From Pseudomonadales bacterium (GTDB taxonomy: Bacteria; Pseudomonadota; Gammaproteobacteria; Pseudomonadales; Azotimanducaceae), in contig JAJECH010000050.1 in NCBI GenBank assembly GCA_022822135.1, positions 59,228 to 123,227 of the forward strand: 64,000 nucleotides of DNA, in the 5' to 3' direction. This document shows positions 1 to 10,052 of this stretch, one piece after another. Every line of letters starts with the position of its first letter. The first letter of the stretch is position 1. The notes below the pieces were generated by a model, which had not been told where the DNA came from, did no database searches, and was given only the letters and a program-made list of their open reading frames with translations. A program made the position numbers and the translations under genes.

Positions 1-627
1 AATGTCTCCATCAGCGGTGATCACAAGCGGATTAATCTCAACGAGAGAGCAATCTAGTTCCATGAACATGCGGCAAAGGTTCATGAAAAGTTGCGTGAAT
101 TGAGCCACCTGCGACCCACTCATACCTAAACGAAAAGCGAGCTGGCGACCCTGAAATTCCTGCGGTCCCAACCCCGGGTCAATCGTTGCTCGGAAGATCT
201 TCTCTGGCGTCTCGGCCGCGACTTGCTCGATTTCGACACCACCTTCCGCAGACGCCATAACGACGACGCGCGCGGTCGCACGATCGATCACCGCTCCTAA
301 GTACAACTCTGTGTCAATGTCAGTGATCTCTTCAACGTATAGCAAGTTAACGGGCTGACCTTCACCTGTGGTTTGTACGGTCTGAATATGGTTCCCGAGC
401 CATTGGTTGGCAAATGCGCGGATGTCCTTTTCGTTTGATACGAGCTTGACGCCGCCGGCTTTACCGCGCCCTCCCGCATGAACTTGTACCTTAATAACCC
501 ATCGATCCCCGCCAAGCTCAGACGCGGCAGCAACTGCTTCGTCCGCTGATCGTGCAACTTGTCCTTTTGAAACAGGTAGTCGAAATTTCGCAAACAGTTC
601 CTTGCTCTGATATTCGTGTAAATTCAT
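1..627 (-). CDS. sucC: Succinyl-CoA synthetase beta subunit, 5' part (3' end outside window)
   Basis: Encodes the ADP/GDP-forming succinyl-CoA ligase beta chain (succinyl-CoA to succinate with nucleotide triphosphate formation; cytoplasmic TCA enzyme). The frame opens at ATG 625-627 with [12 protein letters not shown], the classic SucC start. It runs without a stop to base 1, giving 209 codons of the usual ~388. The ATP-grasp region is visible, including [19 protein letters not shown], and the segment ends near EINPLVIT. It lies 37 nt downstream of lpd on the same strand, as in Pseudomonas-type sucAB-lpd-sucCD operons; sucD is expected beyond the left edge. Identification is firm. The C-terminal half and the ligase interface cannot be judged. 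Confidence 0.96.
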   Translation of the reverse strand, partial: MNLHEYQSKELFAKFRLPVSKGQVARSADEAVAAASELGGDRWVIKVQVHAGGRGKAGGVKLVSNEKDIRAFANQWLGNHIQTVQTTGEGQPVNLLYVEEITDIDTELYLGAVIDRATARVVVMASAEGGVEIEQVAAETPEKIFRATIDPGLGPQEFQGRQLAFRLGMSGSQVAQFTQLFMNLCRMFMELDCSLVEINPLVITADGDI

Positions 628-664
628 ATGTATCGCTTGCTGGATTAGAACCGAAGTCCTGTGC

Positions 665-2101
665 TCATTTTCCTTTGCGTCGATTGACCGTATGAATTGC
701 ATGTCCCGCTACCCCTAACGCGGCTTCATGCACAGCTTCTGATAACGTTGGGTGTGCGAACATGATCAAGCCTAAGTCTTCCGCAGTCGCACCGAACTCC
801 ATCGCTATGACCGCTTGCGCAATTAACTCAGATGCCTGTGGACCAAATATGTGCACACCAAGGATTCGATCCGAGTCAGAATCTGACACAACTTTAACGG
901 TACCTTCCGCGTCCGCACCAGCAAGAGCACGACCATTTGCGGCAAATGAAAACGTTCCTGCCTTGTAGTCTGCCCCGGTATCACGTAACTCCTGTTCGGT
1001 TTGACCTACCCATGCGATTTCAGGGTGGGTGTAGATTACAGATGGGATGCAGTCGTAATTGACAGCAGGTTTGAATCCAGCAATACGCTCCGCAACCATG
1101 ATGCCTTCTTCCATGCCTTTGTGAGCGAGCATCGGCCCGCGAACTGCATCCCCTACGGCATAAACGTCGGACGCATCGGTCTCGCACTGCTCGTTGACAA
1201 AGATGAAACCTCGCTCATCGAGTTTTACAGGACTGTCTGCACCCAAAAGCTGTTCGGAGTAAGGCGCTCGACCTACTGCAACGATTAGTTTGTCGCACTC
1301 TAGATTCTGTTCTTCGTCGTTTACGAGGTATGTCACAGTCACACCGTCGCCATGGTTGTCACTGCTTAGAACTCGCGTACCTAACCGGATATCCATTCCT
1401 TGTTTCGAAAACGACCTCAGTGCATCACGTGCGATTCGTTCGTCCGCGTTCGGAAGAAATTTTTCAAGGGCTTCGAGCACAACGACCTCAGACCCAAATC
1501 GTGCCCATACGCTTCCGAGCTCCAAGCCGATAATCCCTGCACCGATGATGCCAAGGCGTTTGGGAACTTCGGTAAATGACAAGGCACCAGTGGAGTCGAC
1601 GATGCGATCGTTGTCAACAGGTGCAGCGCCGATGCGCATGGGTTCTGAACCGGTAGCAAGGATGACGTGTTTTGCGTTGAGCACTTCCTCTGAACCGTCT
1701 TCCTTCGTCACTTTAACATCGGATCCAGGTAAGAGCGAACCGACGCCGTGGTACGGCGTCACGCCGTTGCCACTGAACAACATTCCTACGCCACCGGTTA
1801 ACTTCGCAACAACCTCATCCTTGCGCGCAAGCACGCCAGCCAAATCCAGCTCAACTTTCGAGACTTTCAATCCCAATTCGTCGTAGTACTGCGTCGCGTC
1901 ATAACGATGTGAGATATCAAGTAGCGTTTTGGACGGAATGCAACCCACGTTGAGGCATGTGCCTCCAAACGAAGGCTTACCGTCAGCAGCCAGAGTCTTG
2001 TCGACGCAAGCTACCGTCATCCCGAGCTGGGCGGCACGAATCGCTGCGTGATAACCCGCAGGACCCGCGCCAATAACGACGATATCGTAGGAATTACTCA
2101 C
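665..2101 (-). CDS. lpdA: Dihydrolipoyl dehydrogenase (E3)
   Basis: E3 flavoprotein that reoxidises the dihydrolipoyl group of SucB using NAD+. The 478 residues match the usual family length. The N-terminal FAD Rossmann motif [10 protein letters not shown] is followed by the redox-active disulfide motif [13 protein letters not shown] near residues 47-59. A second NAD-binding fold ([16 protein letters not shown]) lies near residue 184, and the C-terminal dimerisation domain carries the catalytic His in [12 protein letters not shown]. It is sandwiched between sucB (14-nt gap) and sucC, so it is most likely the E3 dedicated to 2-oxoglutarate dehydrogenase (the LpdG arrangement of Pseudomonas), though E3 can also serve other complexes. 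Nothing abnormal was seen. Confidence 0.97.
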   Translation of the reverse strand: MSNSYDIVVIGAGPAGYHAAIRAAQLGMTVACVDKTLAADGKPSFGGTCLNVGCIPSKTLLDISHRYDATQYYDELGLKVSKVELDLAGVLARKDEVVAKLTGGVGMLFSGNGVTPYHGVGSLLPGSDVKVTKEDGSEEVLNAKHVILATGSEPMRIGAAPVDNDRIVDSTGALSFTEVPKRLGIIGAGIIGLELGSVWARFGSEVVVLEALEKFLPNADERIARDALRSFSKQGMDIRLGTRVLSSDNHGDGVTVTYLVNDEEQNLECDKLIVAVGRAPYSEQLLGADSPVKLDERGFIFVNEQCETDASDVYAVGDAVRGPMLAHKGMEEGIMVAERIAGFKPAVNYDCIPSVIYTHPEIAWVGQTEQELRDTGADYKAGTFSFAANGRALAGADAEGTVKVVSDSDSDRILGVHIFGPQASELIAQAVIAMEFGATAEDLGLIMFAHPTLSEAVHEAALGVAGHAIHTVNRRKGK

Positions 2102-2115
2102 ACTTTTAACCTATA

Positions 2116-3330
2116 TCAGAGTTCAAGAAGAATTCGGGCGGGATCTTCGATCATCCCTTTGATAGTAACCAAGAACTGTACCGCTTCTTGTCCGTCGATC
2201 AGACGATGGTCATAAGAGAGTGCCAGATACATCATCGGACGCACAACGATCTCCCCATCTTCAACGACCGGGCGCTCCTGAATCTTGTGCATCCCAAGTA
2301 TCGCAGTCTGCGGCGGATTGAGAATCGGCGTTGACATAAGAGACCCAAATACCCCACCGTTGGAAATCGTGAATGTACCACCGGTCATTTCATCGATGGA
2401 GAGCTTGTTGTCTCGCGCCTTCTCGCTGTACTCGACAATCTGATCTTCGATCTGATGCAGACCTAGTGCATCGGCATCTCTTACGATGGGCACCACTAAT
2501 CCACGTTCCGTACTAACTGCAACGCCAATGTCGTAGTAGCCATGGTAAACAACATCATCGCCGTCTAGTGACGCGTTAACCGCAGGGAAACGCTTCAACG
2601 CTTCAACGGAGGCTCTAACAAAGAAGCTCATGAAACCAAGGCGCGTACCGTTATGTCGTGCGACGAACTCGTCTTGGTACTGACGACGCATCCGCATGAT
2701 CGGATCCATATTCGCTTCGTTGAAGGTCGTCAACATTGCGGCGGTCTGTTGCACTTCGACCAAGCGCTTCGCGATGGTCGCACGCAACCTAGTCATCGGT
2801 ACGCGTCGTTCAACTCGAGTGTTGTTGTCGAGTGGCGTCAATGGGCTCAGATCTTCTTCGACGGATGGAGCCTCAACCACGGCATCCTCTTGTACTGATG
2901 GCGTCGCGCGAATCTCGTCAAGCAGCTTCGCAACGTCACCTTTCGTGACCATGCCTGATCGCCCGGTACCGTTGATGTTCGAAAGATCAAGATCGTGTTC
3001 CGACGCTAATTTGCGAGCAGCCGGCGAAGCCGCTACCTCCTCCGCATCACGCGCGACACTCACCGGTTCAATCGGCGGCGCATCTGAAGTTCCTATCGAG
3101 GATTCGTCGATCGAGCAGAGCAATTCCTCACTCTCGACGGTATCGCCTTCGTGCTTATAGATCTGCTCTATACGACCATCTGCCTGAGCAACGATTTCAA
3201 TCGTCGTCTTCTCGGTTTCAACGTCCGCAAGTAAATCGTCACGCTCGACGAAGTCACCTTCGTGCTTGTACCATTTCGTCAACTCACCTTCGCTGATCGA
3301 CTCTGGGAACGTTGGTGCTCTTATTTCCAT
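2116..3330 (-). CDS. sucB: 2-oxoglutarate dehydrogenase E2, dihydrolipoyl succinyltransferase
   Basis: Core acyltransferase of the 2-oxoglutarate dehydrogenase complex; transfers succinyl from lipoamide to CoA. The protein has 404 residues. An N-terminal lipoyl domain carries the modified Lys in [11 protein letters not shown] (about residue 42). A Pro/Ala/Glu-rich linker follows, then a peripheral subunit-binding domain ([18 protein letters not shown], about 100-135). The catalytic domain ends with SYDHRLIDG, which holds the active-site His and Asp. It starts 2 nt after the sucA stop, so translation is probably coupled. One lipoyl domain and this length fit SucB rather than AceF. Confidence 0.97.
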   Translation of the reverse strand: MEIRAPTFPESISEGELTKWYKHEGDFVERDDLLADVETEKTTIEIVAQADGRIEQIYKHEGDTVESEELLCSIDESSIGTSDAPPIEPVSVARDAEEVAASPAARKLASEHDLDLSNINGTGRSGMVTKGDVAKLLDEIRATPSVQEDAVVEAPSVEEDLSPLTPLDNNTRVERRVPMTRLRATIAKRLVEVQQTAAMLTTFNEANMDPIMRMRRQYQDEFVARHNGTRLGFMSFFVRASVEALKRFPAVNASLDGDDVVYHGYYDIGVAVSTERGLVVPIVRDADALGLHQIEDQIVEYSEKARDNKLSIDEMTGGTFTISNGGVFGSLMSTPILNPPQTAILGMHKIQERPVVEDGEIVVRPMMYLALSYDHRLIDGQEAVQFLVTIKGMIEDPARILLEL

Positions 3331-3332
3331 GT

Positions 3333-6173
3333 CTAGCTACCGTATAACGCGTCCTGCACGACTTTTTCTTGCCTCACCGAATGACGTACCTGTGATCCAC
3401 TCGCAGGTGCCGCGTAGGAGTCGCGACCCGCATAACGAAGTGTTAATTGTGGGTGGGTCTGTGCCACGACTTCCTCAAATCGATGTTTGAGCGAATACCA
3501 AGCACCTTGGTTTCTCGGCTCTTCCTGACACCACACAATATCTTCTAGTTTCTCGAAGGCACCCAATTGATCGGTTAGCTCTGACGTGGGGAACGGATAC
3601 TGCTGTTCAATCCGAATGATCGCAGTATCCTCGATTCCTTCGGCACGCCGAGTTTCCAGTAGGTTGTAAAACACCTTGCCTGAACACAAAACCACGCGAT
3701 TTGCTTTGGAAACATCAATGTCGTCGCATTCGCCTATGACATTTTGCCAATGCCCGTCAGCGAGTTCTTCGAGCGTAGACGTGGCAAGCTTGTGTCGTAG
3801 CAGACTCTTAGGCGACATTACGATCAAAGGTCGGCGCATCAAGCGTTTCGCTTGACGACGAAGTAGGTGAAAAACCTGAGCAGGTGTCGTTGGCACACAT
3901 ACCTGAATGTTGTGCTCAGCACACAACTGCAAATACCTTTCGAGGCGTGCGGATGAATGCTCAGGTCCAGCTCCTTCGTAGCCGTGTGGAAGCAACATGA
4001 CCAATCCACAAAGTCGCGTCCACTTCGCTTCACCGCTTGACACAAACTGGTCGATGACGACCTGTGCGCCATTCGCGAAGTCACCAAACTGAGCTTCCCA
4101 AACAACGAGAGCATTAGGCGTGGTTGTGGCGTATCCGTATTCAAATGCCAATGCCGCTTCTTCTGACAACAGCGAGTTGTAGAGCGATAAACGAGCATCT
4201 TCTCTAGCTACGTCATGAAGTGCGACGTGCTCTTCACCGGTGCGTTGGCAATACAACGCGGCGTGACGATGACTGAACGTGCCAATACATACATCCTGCC
4301 CTACCAATCGCACATTGAATCCTTCGTCCAGTAGAGTCGCGTAGGCCGCGACTTCCGCGCCTCCCCAATTGATCGTCGCGGCTCCCGCCAGCATCTTCTC
4401 ACGATCTTCGAGAATCTTTGCTACTTGGCGATGTACGACAAAACCAGTCGGGGTCGAAGCAAGAACTTGACCTAGCTCTCTCAACCGCGTTCGGCTAAAC
4501 GTTGTATCCGATGGCGCATCCCAGTCGTGACCAAGGTAGGGTCGCCAGTCGACGAAGAGTGCTTCGTCGGGTTCGCTCACAAGAGACAACGCGATCGTTT
4601 CACCGTCATCTAGTCGATCCCGCAAGGTTTTTGCCATTTCGGCGGCCTGTCCTGCACGCAATATGCCATTTGCCTCTAGTTTTTGAGCGTATAGCGTTCG
4701 TGTCGTAGGGTGGCCGCGAATCTTCTCGTACATCAACGGCTGAGTCTTGAACGGATCCTCAGCTTCGTTGTGACCGCGTCGACGATAGCAAACCAAGTCG
4801 ATCACAAAGTCACGTCCATATGCATTTCGGTAATCTGTCGCAATCTGTGCCGCGAATACCACTGCTTCGACATCATCGCCGTTGACGTGCAATATCGGCG
4901 CTTGCACCATCTTCGCAACTTCACTGCAGTATTCGGTTGAACGCGCATCTAAGCGTTCACTCGTGGTGAATCCAATCTGGTTGTTCAAAATGATGTGGAT
5001 CGTTCCCCCGGTGAAGTATCCGCGCGTCTGTGACATCTGGAACGTTTCCATCACGACGCCCTGTCCAGCGAACGCTGCATCCCCGTGTATCAGAATCGGA
5101 GCCACAACGGTTCCCATTGGGTCATTGCGACGATCTTGACGGGCACGTACGGATCCTTCAACTACCGGTCCAATGATCTCAAGGTGCGACGGGTTAAACG
5201 CAAGTGCTACGTGCATTTCACCTTTTGACGTCATGACGTTGGATGAAAACCCTTGGTGATATTTCACGTCGCCGCTGTTCGCGTCATCAAGGGTCGAGCC
5301 TTCGAATTCATCGAATAAGTCGGCGGTGCGTTTACCGAGAATATTGACGAGCACATTGAGCCGTCCCCGGTGTGCCATGCCGATCACAACCTCTTGCACG
5401 TCCCAGTGACCGAGTCGCTGCAAGGTTTCGTGGAGCATCGGGATCAGGCTCTCGCCGCCCTCCAAGCCGAAGCGCTTGGTACCTGGGTATCGATTCTGTA
5501 AATAGTTCTCCAATCCCTCTGCGGCGGTTAATCGCTCGAAGATTTCAAGACGCTTTTCGGGTTCAAATATCGCGTGCGACCGCACCGTTTCAAGCCGCTG
5601 CCGTAAATACAGCTCCTGTTGTTCATCACTGATGTACGTGTATTCGGCGCCGATCGAACCACAATAGGTTTCCTCAAGCGCGTCGATGATCTCTTGCAGC
5701 GGTGCAGTTTCTCTTTCGATGAACGATGAAGAACCCGTACTGAATTCGGTATCTAGGTCCGCCGCAGATAGCTGGTGCCACTCTAGCGTCAACTCATCAC
5801 ATGGTGAACGTTCAAGCAAATCGAGAGGGTCAATCTGTGCTCGACGATGCCCGCGACTTCGATATTCATTCACCAGTTCAAGCACGCGAATCTGTTTTCG
5901 TTCATGCGTGGATATGTACTCATTGCTCTCACGCTCGACCTGCGCCTTAAAGCGATTACGACCGAGGCGTTCAAAGTGGTCGATCACCGTACTATGAGCG
6001 ATGTCAGCGCCTTGTGACGCACGAACCGCAAGCGTGCTGAAGTAGTCCCGCCATTCTTCCGGAACCGAGTTCGCGTTTTCAAGGTATTGCTCGTACATGG
6101 CTTCGATATATGAAGCGCTCGCACCGGACAAGTGCGAGCTACTGAGCATCCGCTCCAGTAGAGATTCAGCCAC
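3333..6173 (-). CDS. sucA: 2-oxoglutarate dehydrogenase E1 component
   Basis: Thiamine-diphosphate E1 that decarboxylates 2-oxoglutarate and succinylates SucB. The 946 residues are typical (E. coli about 933). The N-terminus has the SucA recognition region, with [20 protein letters not shown] followed by P-W-R. The catalytic core has [13 protein letters not shown] (about 268-280), the ThDP/Mg-binding region [14 protein letters not shown] and YRRRGHNE. The start is GTG, judged from homology. This is the first gene of the sucA-sucB-lpd-sucC run. In many relatives sdhB lies directly upstream, but here about 9.6 kb of other genes intervenes, so sucA should have its own promoter in 6174-6342. Confidence 0.97.
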   Translation of the reverse strand: MAESLLERMLSSSHLSGASASYIEAMYEQYLENANSVPEEWRDYFSTLAVRASQGADIAHSTVIDHFERLGRNRFKAQVERESNEYISTHERKQIRVLELVNEYRSRGHRRAQIDPLDLLERSPCDELTLEWHQLSAADLDTEFSTGSSSFIERETAPLQEIIDALEETYCGSIGAEYTYISDEQQELYLRQRLETVRSHAIFEPEKRLEIFERLTAAEGLENYLQNRYPGTKRFGLEGGESLIPMLHETLQRLGHWDVQEVVIGMAHRGRLNVLVNILGKRTADLFDEFEGSTLDDANSGDVKYHQGFSSNVMTSKGEMHVALAFNPSHLEIIGPVVEGSVRARQDRRNDPMGTVVAPILIHGDAAFAGQGVVMETFQMSQTRGYFTGGTIHIILNNQIGFTTSERLDARSTEYCSEVAKMVQAPILHVNGDDVEAVVFAAQIATDYRNAYGRDFVIDLVCYRRRGHNEAEDPFKTQPLMYEKIRGHPTTRTLYAQKLEANGILRAGQAAEMAKTLRDRLDDGETIALSLVSEPDEALFVDWRPYLGHDWDAPSDTTFSRTRLRELGQVLASTPTGFVVHRQVAKILEDREKMLAGAATINWGGAEVAAYATLLDEGFNVRLVGQDVCIGTFSHRHAALYCQRTGEEHVALHDVAREDARLSLYNSLLSEEAALAFEYGYATTTPNALVVWEAQFGDFANGAQVVIDQFVSSGEAKWTRLCGLVMLLPHGYEGAGPEHSSARLERYLQLCAEHNIQVCVPTTPAQVFHLLRRQAKRLMRRPLIVMSPKSLLRHKLATSTLEELADGHWQNVIGECDDIDVSKANRVVLCSGKVFYNLLETRRAEGIEDTAIIRIEQQYPFPTSELTDQLGAFEKLEDIVWCQEEPRNQGAWYSLKHRFEEVVAQTHPQLTLRYAGRDSYAAPASGSQVRHSVRQEKVVQDALYGS

Positions 6174-6239
6174 GAGTAGGTGCCCCTAACAGCATTTCAA
6201 AATTCATTTTTCACGACCTAGTCGATCGCACAATCGACA

Positions 6240-6268
6240 GGATAAATTGCAGTTGCAAATCATGACAA
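6240..6268 (-). promoter_or_regulatory. Candidate sigma70-type promoter for sucA
   Basis: On the minus strand TTGTCA (6263-6268) is followed after 17 nt by TTATCC (6240-6245), or after 16 nt by TTTATC. It lies about 65 nt upstream of the sucA GTG in the gap between divergent genes. The -35 match is good and the -10 match is weak. A promoter is expected here because sucA is cut off from sdhB; the exact position is inferred. Confidence 0.35.
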
Positions 6269-6342
6269 ACTCTCCAACGCGTTTGCGCCATTGCCATTGT
6301 AGGAAAAGACCAAGTTCAGAAAGAGCTGCAAAATGCTGAATC

Positions 6343-7089
6343 ATGGCAACACACACATTCGAGTTCGAAGGCGCAAATCTATATGTTGAATCCGACGGCG
6401 ATTCATCGAACGCTTCATTGCTTTTGTGGCCTCCCGGAAGTAGCACCGTCCGAGTGTGGGATCACCTTATTCCGCATCTTTCGTCGCGTTTCCATGTTGT
6501 CCGTATCGACGTTCGCGGATATGGACAGAGTACCGTCGATGATCTGCACGAAGAGCAATTCCAACTCGATCAGTATGCACGCGACGCGCGATTCATACTC
6601 AACTCACTTGGGATCGAAGAAACACACGTGTGGTCACAATCCTGGGGTACTCGTGCCGCTATTGTTTTTTGTGCTCAGAATAACGAATTTGCGAAGTCCG
6701 CGGCACTATACGCCGCAAATCTCGATTTACCTGATGTATCGGCACAACGTCAAGGAACTAGAGACGCTGCCGCTGAACGTGAATCACTCGGCATCGAAGC
6801 GGCATCGCCTCCAATCGGATTCAATGAGCATCGGGATGCAGAAGCTGCACAACTAACCGCTAGCGCGCTTCGAAAGATTCAGTTAGTTAATGTGATTGAC
6901 GAATTGACCATGCCAGTTCTCATTGGTACGGGAAGCCACGATCCGAACCTAAAATCGAGTCGCGTCATCGCGAAACGACTCCCTAATGCTCATCTTGTGG
7001 AATTCGAGCATGTCGGACACAATGCGATTCTTGAGCATCCAATACTGGCGCTCAACACATTTCTCGATTTTCACGACAGATTGAAATAG
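6343..7089 (+). CDS. Alpha/beta-hydrolase fold protein
   Basis: A 248-residue single-domain alpha/beta hydrolase of the AB_hydrolase_1 type; the substrate is unknown. The oxyanion-side motif LLLWPPGSSTVRVWDHL lies near residue 28. The nucleophile elbow reads WSQSWGTRAA, so the Ser sits in an S-Q-S-W-G context rather than the common G-H-S-M-G. Asp lies in GTGSHDPN, and the terminal His in EHVGHNAILEHP. All three triad members are therefore present. It has no signal peptide. It is transcribed away from sucA at the left end of the accessory islet and is followed 61 nt on by the Gfo/Idh gene, so the two may be co-transcribed. Esterase, epoxide hydrolase or C-C hydrolase activity are all possible. 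Confidence 0.85.
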   Translation: MATHTFEFEGANLYVESDGDSSNASLLLWPPGSSTVRVWDHLIPHLSSRFHVVRIDVRGYGQSTVDDLHEEQFQLDQYARDARFILNSLGIEETHVWSQSWGTRAAIVFCAQNNEFAKSAALYAANLDLPDVSAQRQGTRDAAAERESLGIEAASPPIGFNEHRDAEAAQLTASALRKIQLVNVIDELTMPVLIGTGSHDPNLKSSRVIAKRLPNAHLVEFEHVGHNAILEHPILALNTFLDFHDRLK

Positions 7090-7159
7090 CAAACCGAGCA
7101 TCAGTCTTCGAAGGTCTCTCGCCTTTAAACTTGCCCGCTGCATTGACCACGTGAACACC

Positions 7160-8428
7160 ATGGCTGACGACAGCGCAAACGACGATCCCTACATGTACAA
7201 AGGGTTCCCGATGAACACCCCGATGGACATCCGGTTGGGGCTTACACGGGAAGAAGACATCAACCACGAACTTCGCTGGGGGATCATTAGTGCTTCGTCC
7301 ATATCCTCGGACTGGGTGAAGTCACTACAAGATGTCCCTGGCGCGAAATTCACCGCAATTGCAGCTCGAGACATGGATCGTGCCAAAGCATTTGCTGATG
7401 CCCACGAAATCCCGACCGCGTATGACTCGTATGACGATCTCGTAAACGACGACGATGTCGACATAGTGTACATCGCGTCGAAAACATGGGACCACCACCG
7501 TGACCTGATGCGCACCATCGGCGCAGGTAAGCACATTCTTTGCGAGAAACCGTTTACGGATACTGCAGATCAAGCGAAAGAGGTATTCGACGCTGCCGCA
7601 AAAGCAGGTGTTGTTTGTTGGGAGGGTATGTGGCTTCGGTTCTTCCCGGCCGTTGAGCATGCTCGCGCCGCGATGGAGCGCGGTGATATCGGGGACGTCT
7701 GCGTCGTACAGGCGGACTACCCAGATCGCGTCTACGCACTAAATCCGGCCATCACGGGCTTTGGTGCAAACGAAATGCCGGTGATAGCTGCCGCAGGTCG
7801 AAAAGCGCGTGCGCAGCCATATGCGAATGACGTTTTCTCTGCACACGGTGGATCACCGAGCGCTGCCGTCCTCCAATACTCCGATCAGGAAGGCATTGCT
7901 GTAATTACGTTCCCCAATGGGCGCTTTATCGAAGAGTCGCAATATATTGGAACCAAAGGAAGAATAACTGTCGAAACGCCCTCTCATCATCCAAGTGCTG
8001 TAACGATTCGCACAGGGCGACCAGGACGACGCGGAACACGTCGAGAAGAAGGCAAACCAGTCATGGAACTCGACCCGCACAAGGGATGGACGGGCGATTG
8101 GATTGAAACGCACTGGGAACAAGACCGTAATCCGAGTGCCGGGCCTTTCAACCAGATCGACAGATTTGAATATCCAGTACCCACACCTGCACCAATTACA
8201 CGAGGTCAGCCACCTGCCGCTCGCTGGAACGGCGAACGGCTAATCAAGTACAAAGGCTGGACATGGCATGGCGGCAACCAACACGGCTTTACATACCAAG
8301 CTCAAGCAGTCCATCGTTGCATGGGAGCAGGTCTTAGCGAGTTGCCGCAATGGACGACCGCCGAGTCGATCCGAGTCTGTGAGATCATCGATGAGATCAA
8401 TCGACAGTGTGCGGAGCGTGGGTTCTAA
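7160..8428 (+). CDS. Gfo/Idh/MocA-family NAD(P)-dependent oxidoreductase
   Basis: A putative NAD(P)-linked sugar or diol dehydrogenase of 422 residues. The N-terminal Rossmann domain starts at WGIISASSISSDWVKSL. The family signature CEKPF lies near residue 130 and supplies the catalytic Lys. The C-terminal beta-sheet domain carries GMWLRFFPAVEHAR, a pattern shared with dihydrodiol-dehydrogenase-like members. The protein is 60-80 residues longer than typical family members because of an Arg/Trp-rich insert between about residues 285 and 375. ATG 7160 was chosen; GTG 7151 is an in-frame alternative and neither has a strong ribosome-binding site. Substrate cannot be inferred. Confidence 0.85.
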   Translation: MADDSANDDPYMYKGFPMNTPMDIRLGLTREEDINHELRWGIISASSISSDWVKSLQDVPGAKFTAIAARDMDRAKAFADAHEIPTAYDSYDDLVNDDDVDIVYIASKTWDHHRDLMRTIGAGKHILCEKPFTDTADQAKEVFDAAAKAGVVCWEGMWLRFFPAVEHARAAMERGDIGDVCVVQADYPDRVYALNPAITGFGANEMPVIAAAGRKARAQPYANDVFSAHGGSPSAAVLQYSDQEGIAVITFPNGRFIEESQYIGTKGRITVETPSHHPSAVTIRTGRPGRRGTRREEGKPVMELDPHKGWTGDWIETHWEQDRNPSAGPFNQIDRFEYPVPTPAPITRGQPPAARWNGERLIKYKGWTWHGGNQHGFTYQAQAVHRCMGAGLSELPQWTTAESIRVCEIIDEINRQCAERGF

Positions 8429-8917
8429 TTAGCAGCTGTCTAAAAAGCTGGTTGACGTCACGTTCACATTGATCTCATCAATACCTTCGGCGTCTTTCTA
8501 TAAGTAGGTTGACCTCGACGAGAGGCGGACTCGGTACTAAGTGATACGAGTTCGACGTACTCTGCATCATTTTCCGTCGTATCGAAACAATCGGACTACT
8601 ATGAGCGCCAATTGGAAGCAACCAACGAATCGTTCATCGTACCGATCGATTCACATCGCATCGTAGAGTCGACCACGACGACGTCACAAGGCTGCAGCTG
8701 GAATTGACGCATCAATACGTCAAAATTTTGCTGCCTTGCGATTTTTTCGCTTTGCTGGCAAAACATGTCGCGCTAGACAGCGACCATGCAATCGCGGCTC
8801 GTCGTGTCAGATGTCACCAAAACTGACCGTTGGCACTAACGAAATGAAATCTCTTGGTAGATACTGATTAGCTCAGCACAATTTTCGCTAAATCCGTCGT
8901 TTATATCAGTCTACTAG
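8429..8917. other. 489-bp gap without a convincing gene
   Basis: This lies between the convergent oxidoreductase and RES toxin genes. The longest notable minus-strand frame (8599-8766, 55 codons) has no recognisable motif and is probably chance. No transposase, tRNA or strong hairpin was seen. It is likely decayed intergenic DNA of the islet. Confidence 0.5.
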
Positions 8918-9451
8918 TCATCTGTCTGGTAGCTCCGATTCACCAAACAGACGTCTCATCTTCTCGAGTAAACGTTCATCGTCGACTACTTTGACTTTAC
9001 GTGGTACGTCTTCCCCGTAGTCCCAGAGAACCAAATTCAAATCGTTGTAGGTTGCATTGATCCCAAAACTCCTAACGAGAAGACCTGCATAACCTACCTC
9101 AATCAACCGCGAGGCAACGAGGTGAGACCGCGGCGTTCTACCTCGATCAAGATCGTCTTCCCACGGACAGTTTAAATCCGATTCACCAAACTTCAACGCT
9201 TCCATGTCGTTCTTGTCAAGCGAATTAAAGACCGGCTCAACATCAACGTCGTATTCGCATGTGATCACGGGTTGAGTCCTAGTTAAACCGATCCGCTCTC
9301 GCATTGCGCCTTCATAACTCAATGATGTGTACAACGCGGATACGCCTATTGGATTAAATCGACCTCCGTATGTCTTCGCCCCTTCACCTGACAATGGAGC
9401 CCACGCCCATCGCGGATCAAGCGTTCTAAAAACGCTACCTTTGAACCTCAC
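8918..9451 (-). CDS. RES-domain toxin
   Basis: Toxin of a type II RES/Xre module. Characterised RES toxins deplete NAD+ by phosphorolysis or ADP-ribosyl chemistry. The 177 residues match the family. Conserved elements are the early Arg (FRTLDPRWAW), YGGRFNPIG near residue 29, ALYTSLSYEGAMRE with the conserved Tyr, Ser and Glu, and the C-terminal SFGINATYNDLNLVLW. The active-site residues expected of the fold appear intact, so the toxin may be functional. It starts 12 nt after its antitoxin, antitoxin first, as usual for the family. Confidence 0.9.
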   Translation of the reverse strand: MRFKGSVFRTLDPRWAWAPLSGEGAKTYGGRFNPIGVSALYTSLSYEGAMRERIGLTRTQPVITCEYDVDVEPVFNSLDKNDMEALKFGESDLNCPWEDDLDRGRTPRSHLVASRLIEVGYAGLLVRSFGINATYNDLNLVLWDYGEDVPRKVKVVDDERLLEKMRRLFGESELPDR

Positions 9452-9463
9452 GCTTAAGAGTTT

Positions 9464-9838
9464 CTAGGTATATCCCCCGGCCATCATTCGATCCAAGTAC
9501 CGACGCACCGAATTTGCGCGACCTTCTTTAACCAACTGTTCTGCAGTAATGCCACCAAAACTTGGCAGTGGTTCACTACGGTACCACGCATACGCTGTAA
9601 CGGATGATCCCATTAGTGGTTCAACCTTATTGAGAATTTCGACCATTTCACGTAGTCTCGACTGAGTTTTCGGAGAGTCGATCCGGTGTGTTCTGGATAC
9701 GGCATCCATCGACAGACCAAGCGTTTCCGCGACCTCCTTTTTCTGTGTTCTTAGTAGTGCCGCGAGACGGGTCGGCGAAATAACATCGTCCTCAACAATC
9801 TTACTTAACTCCATAGAACCACTCATATTTTTACGCAT
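9464..9838 (-). CDS. RES-associated Xre/MbcA/ParS-type antitoxin
   Basis: A 124-residue antitoxin that should neutralise the adjacent RES toxin and repress the operon. The N-terminal half resembles a degenerate helix-turn-helix (SPTRLAALLRTQKKEVAETL followed by SMDAVSR). The C-terminal half is the MbcA/ParS/Xre toxin-binding domain: AYAWYRSEPLPSFGGITAEQ, LVKEGRANSVRRYLDRM and a terminal GGYT, which normally plugs the toxin pocket. ATG 9838 is used; ATG 9826 and ATG 9814 are alternatives. Its upstream AT-rich region carries TACGTA-containing sites suited to autoregulation. Confidence 0.9.
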   Translation of the reverse strand: MRKNMSGSMELSKIVEDDVISPTRLAALLRTQKKEVAETLGLSMDAVSRTHRIDSPKTQSRLREMVEILNKVEPLMGSSVTAYAWYRSEPLPSFGGITAEQLVKEGRANSVRRYLDRMMAGGYT

Positions 9839-9935
9839 AATACGTATTTTACACTGGCGTAACTCATTTTCATCCGTAACGTCGAGATATATACGTAAAT
9901 ACCTGTAAACTATATCGTTTTTAAAACGCGTAATA
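9839..9935 (-). promoter_or_regulatory. Promoter/operator region of the RES/Xre module
   Basis: AT-rich DNA immediately upstream of the antitoxin. It contains AATACGTATT at the gene border, ATATATACGTAAATAC near 9886-9901 and CGCGTAATACC near 9927-9937, all sharing a (A/G)TA(A/C)G or TACGTA-like core. Repeated palindromic half-sites next to an HTH antitoxin suggest autoregulation. Exact operators are inferred. Confidence 0.4.
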
Positions 9936-10052
9936 CCTCGTCCGTCAGTCGGAGTCAGTTATCAGTCAGGCGACTGAACGCGCAACATATGGTTACGAAT
10001 CCTGCGTTAGAAACTAAAATTTCAAGAGCTGATTAGAACTAGCAGCTGACCG

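Noticed and set aside
7151..8428. Possible misassignment of the Gfo/Idh gene as a Trp-rich fusion
   Set aside because: Frame is continuous and the insert is within the C-terminal domain; no second domain is identifiable.
8599..8766. 55-codon minus-strand frame in the gap after the oxidoreductase
   Set aside because: No motif, no good ribosome site, and weak codon character; likely chance.
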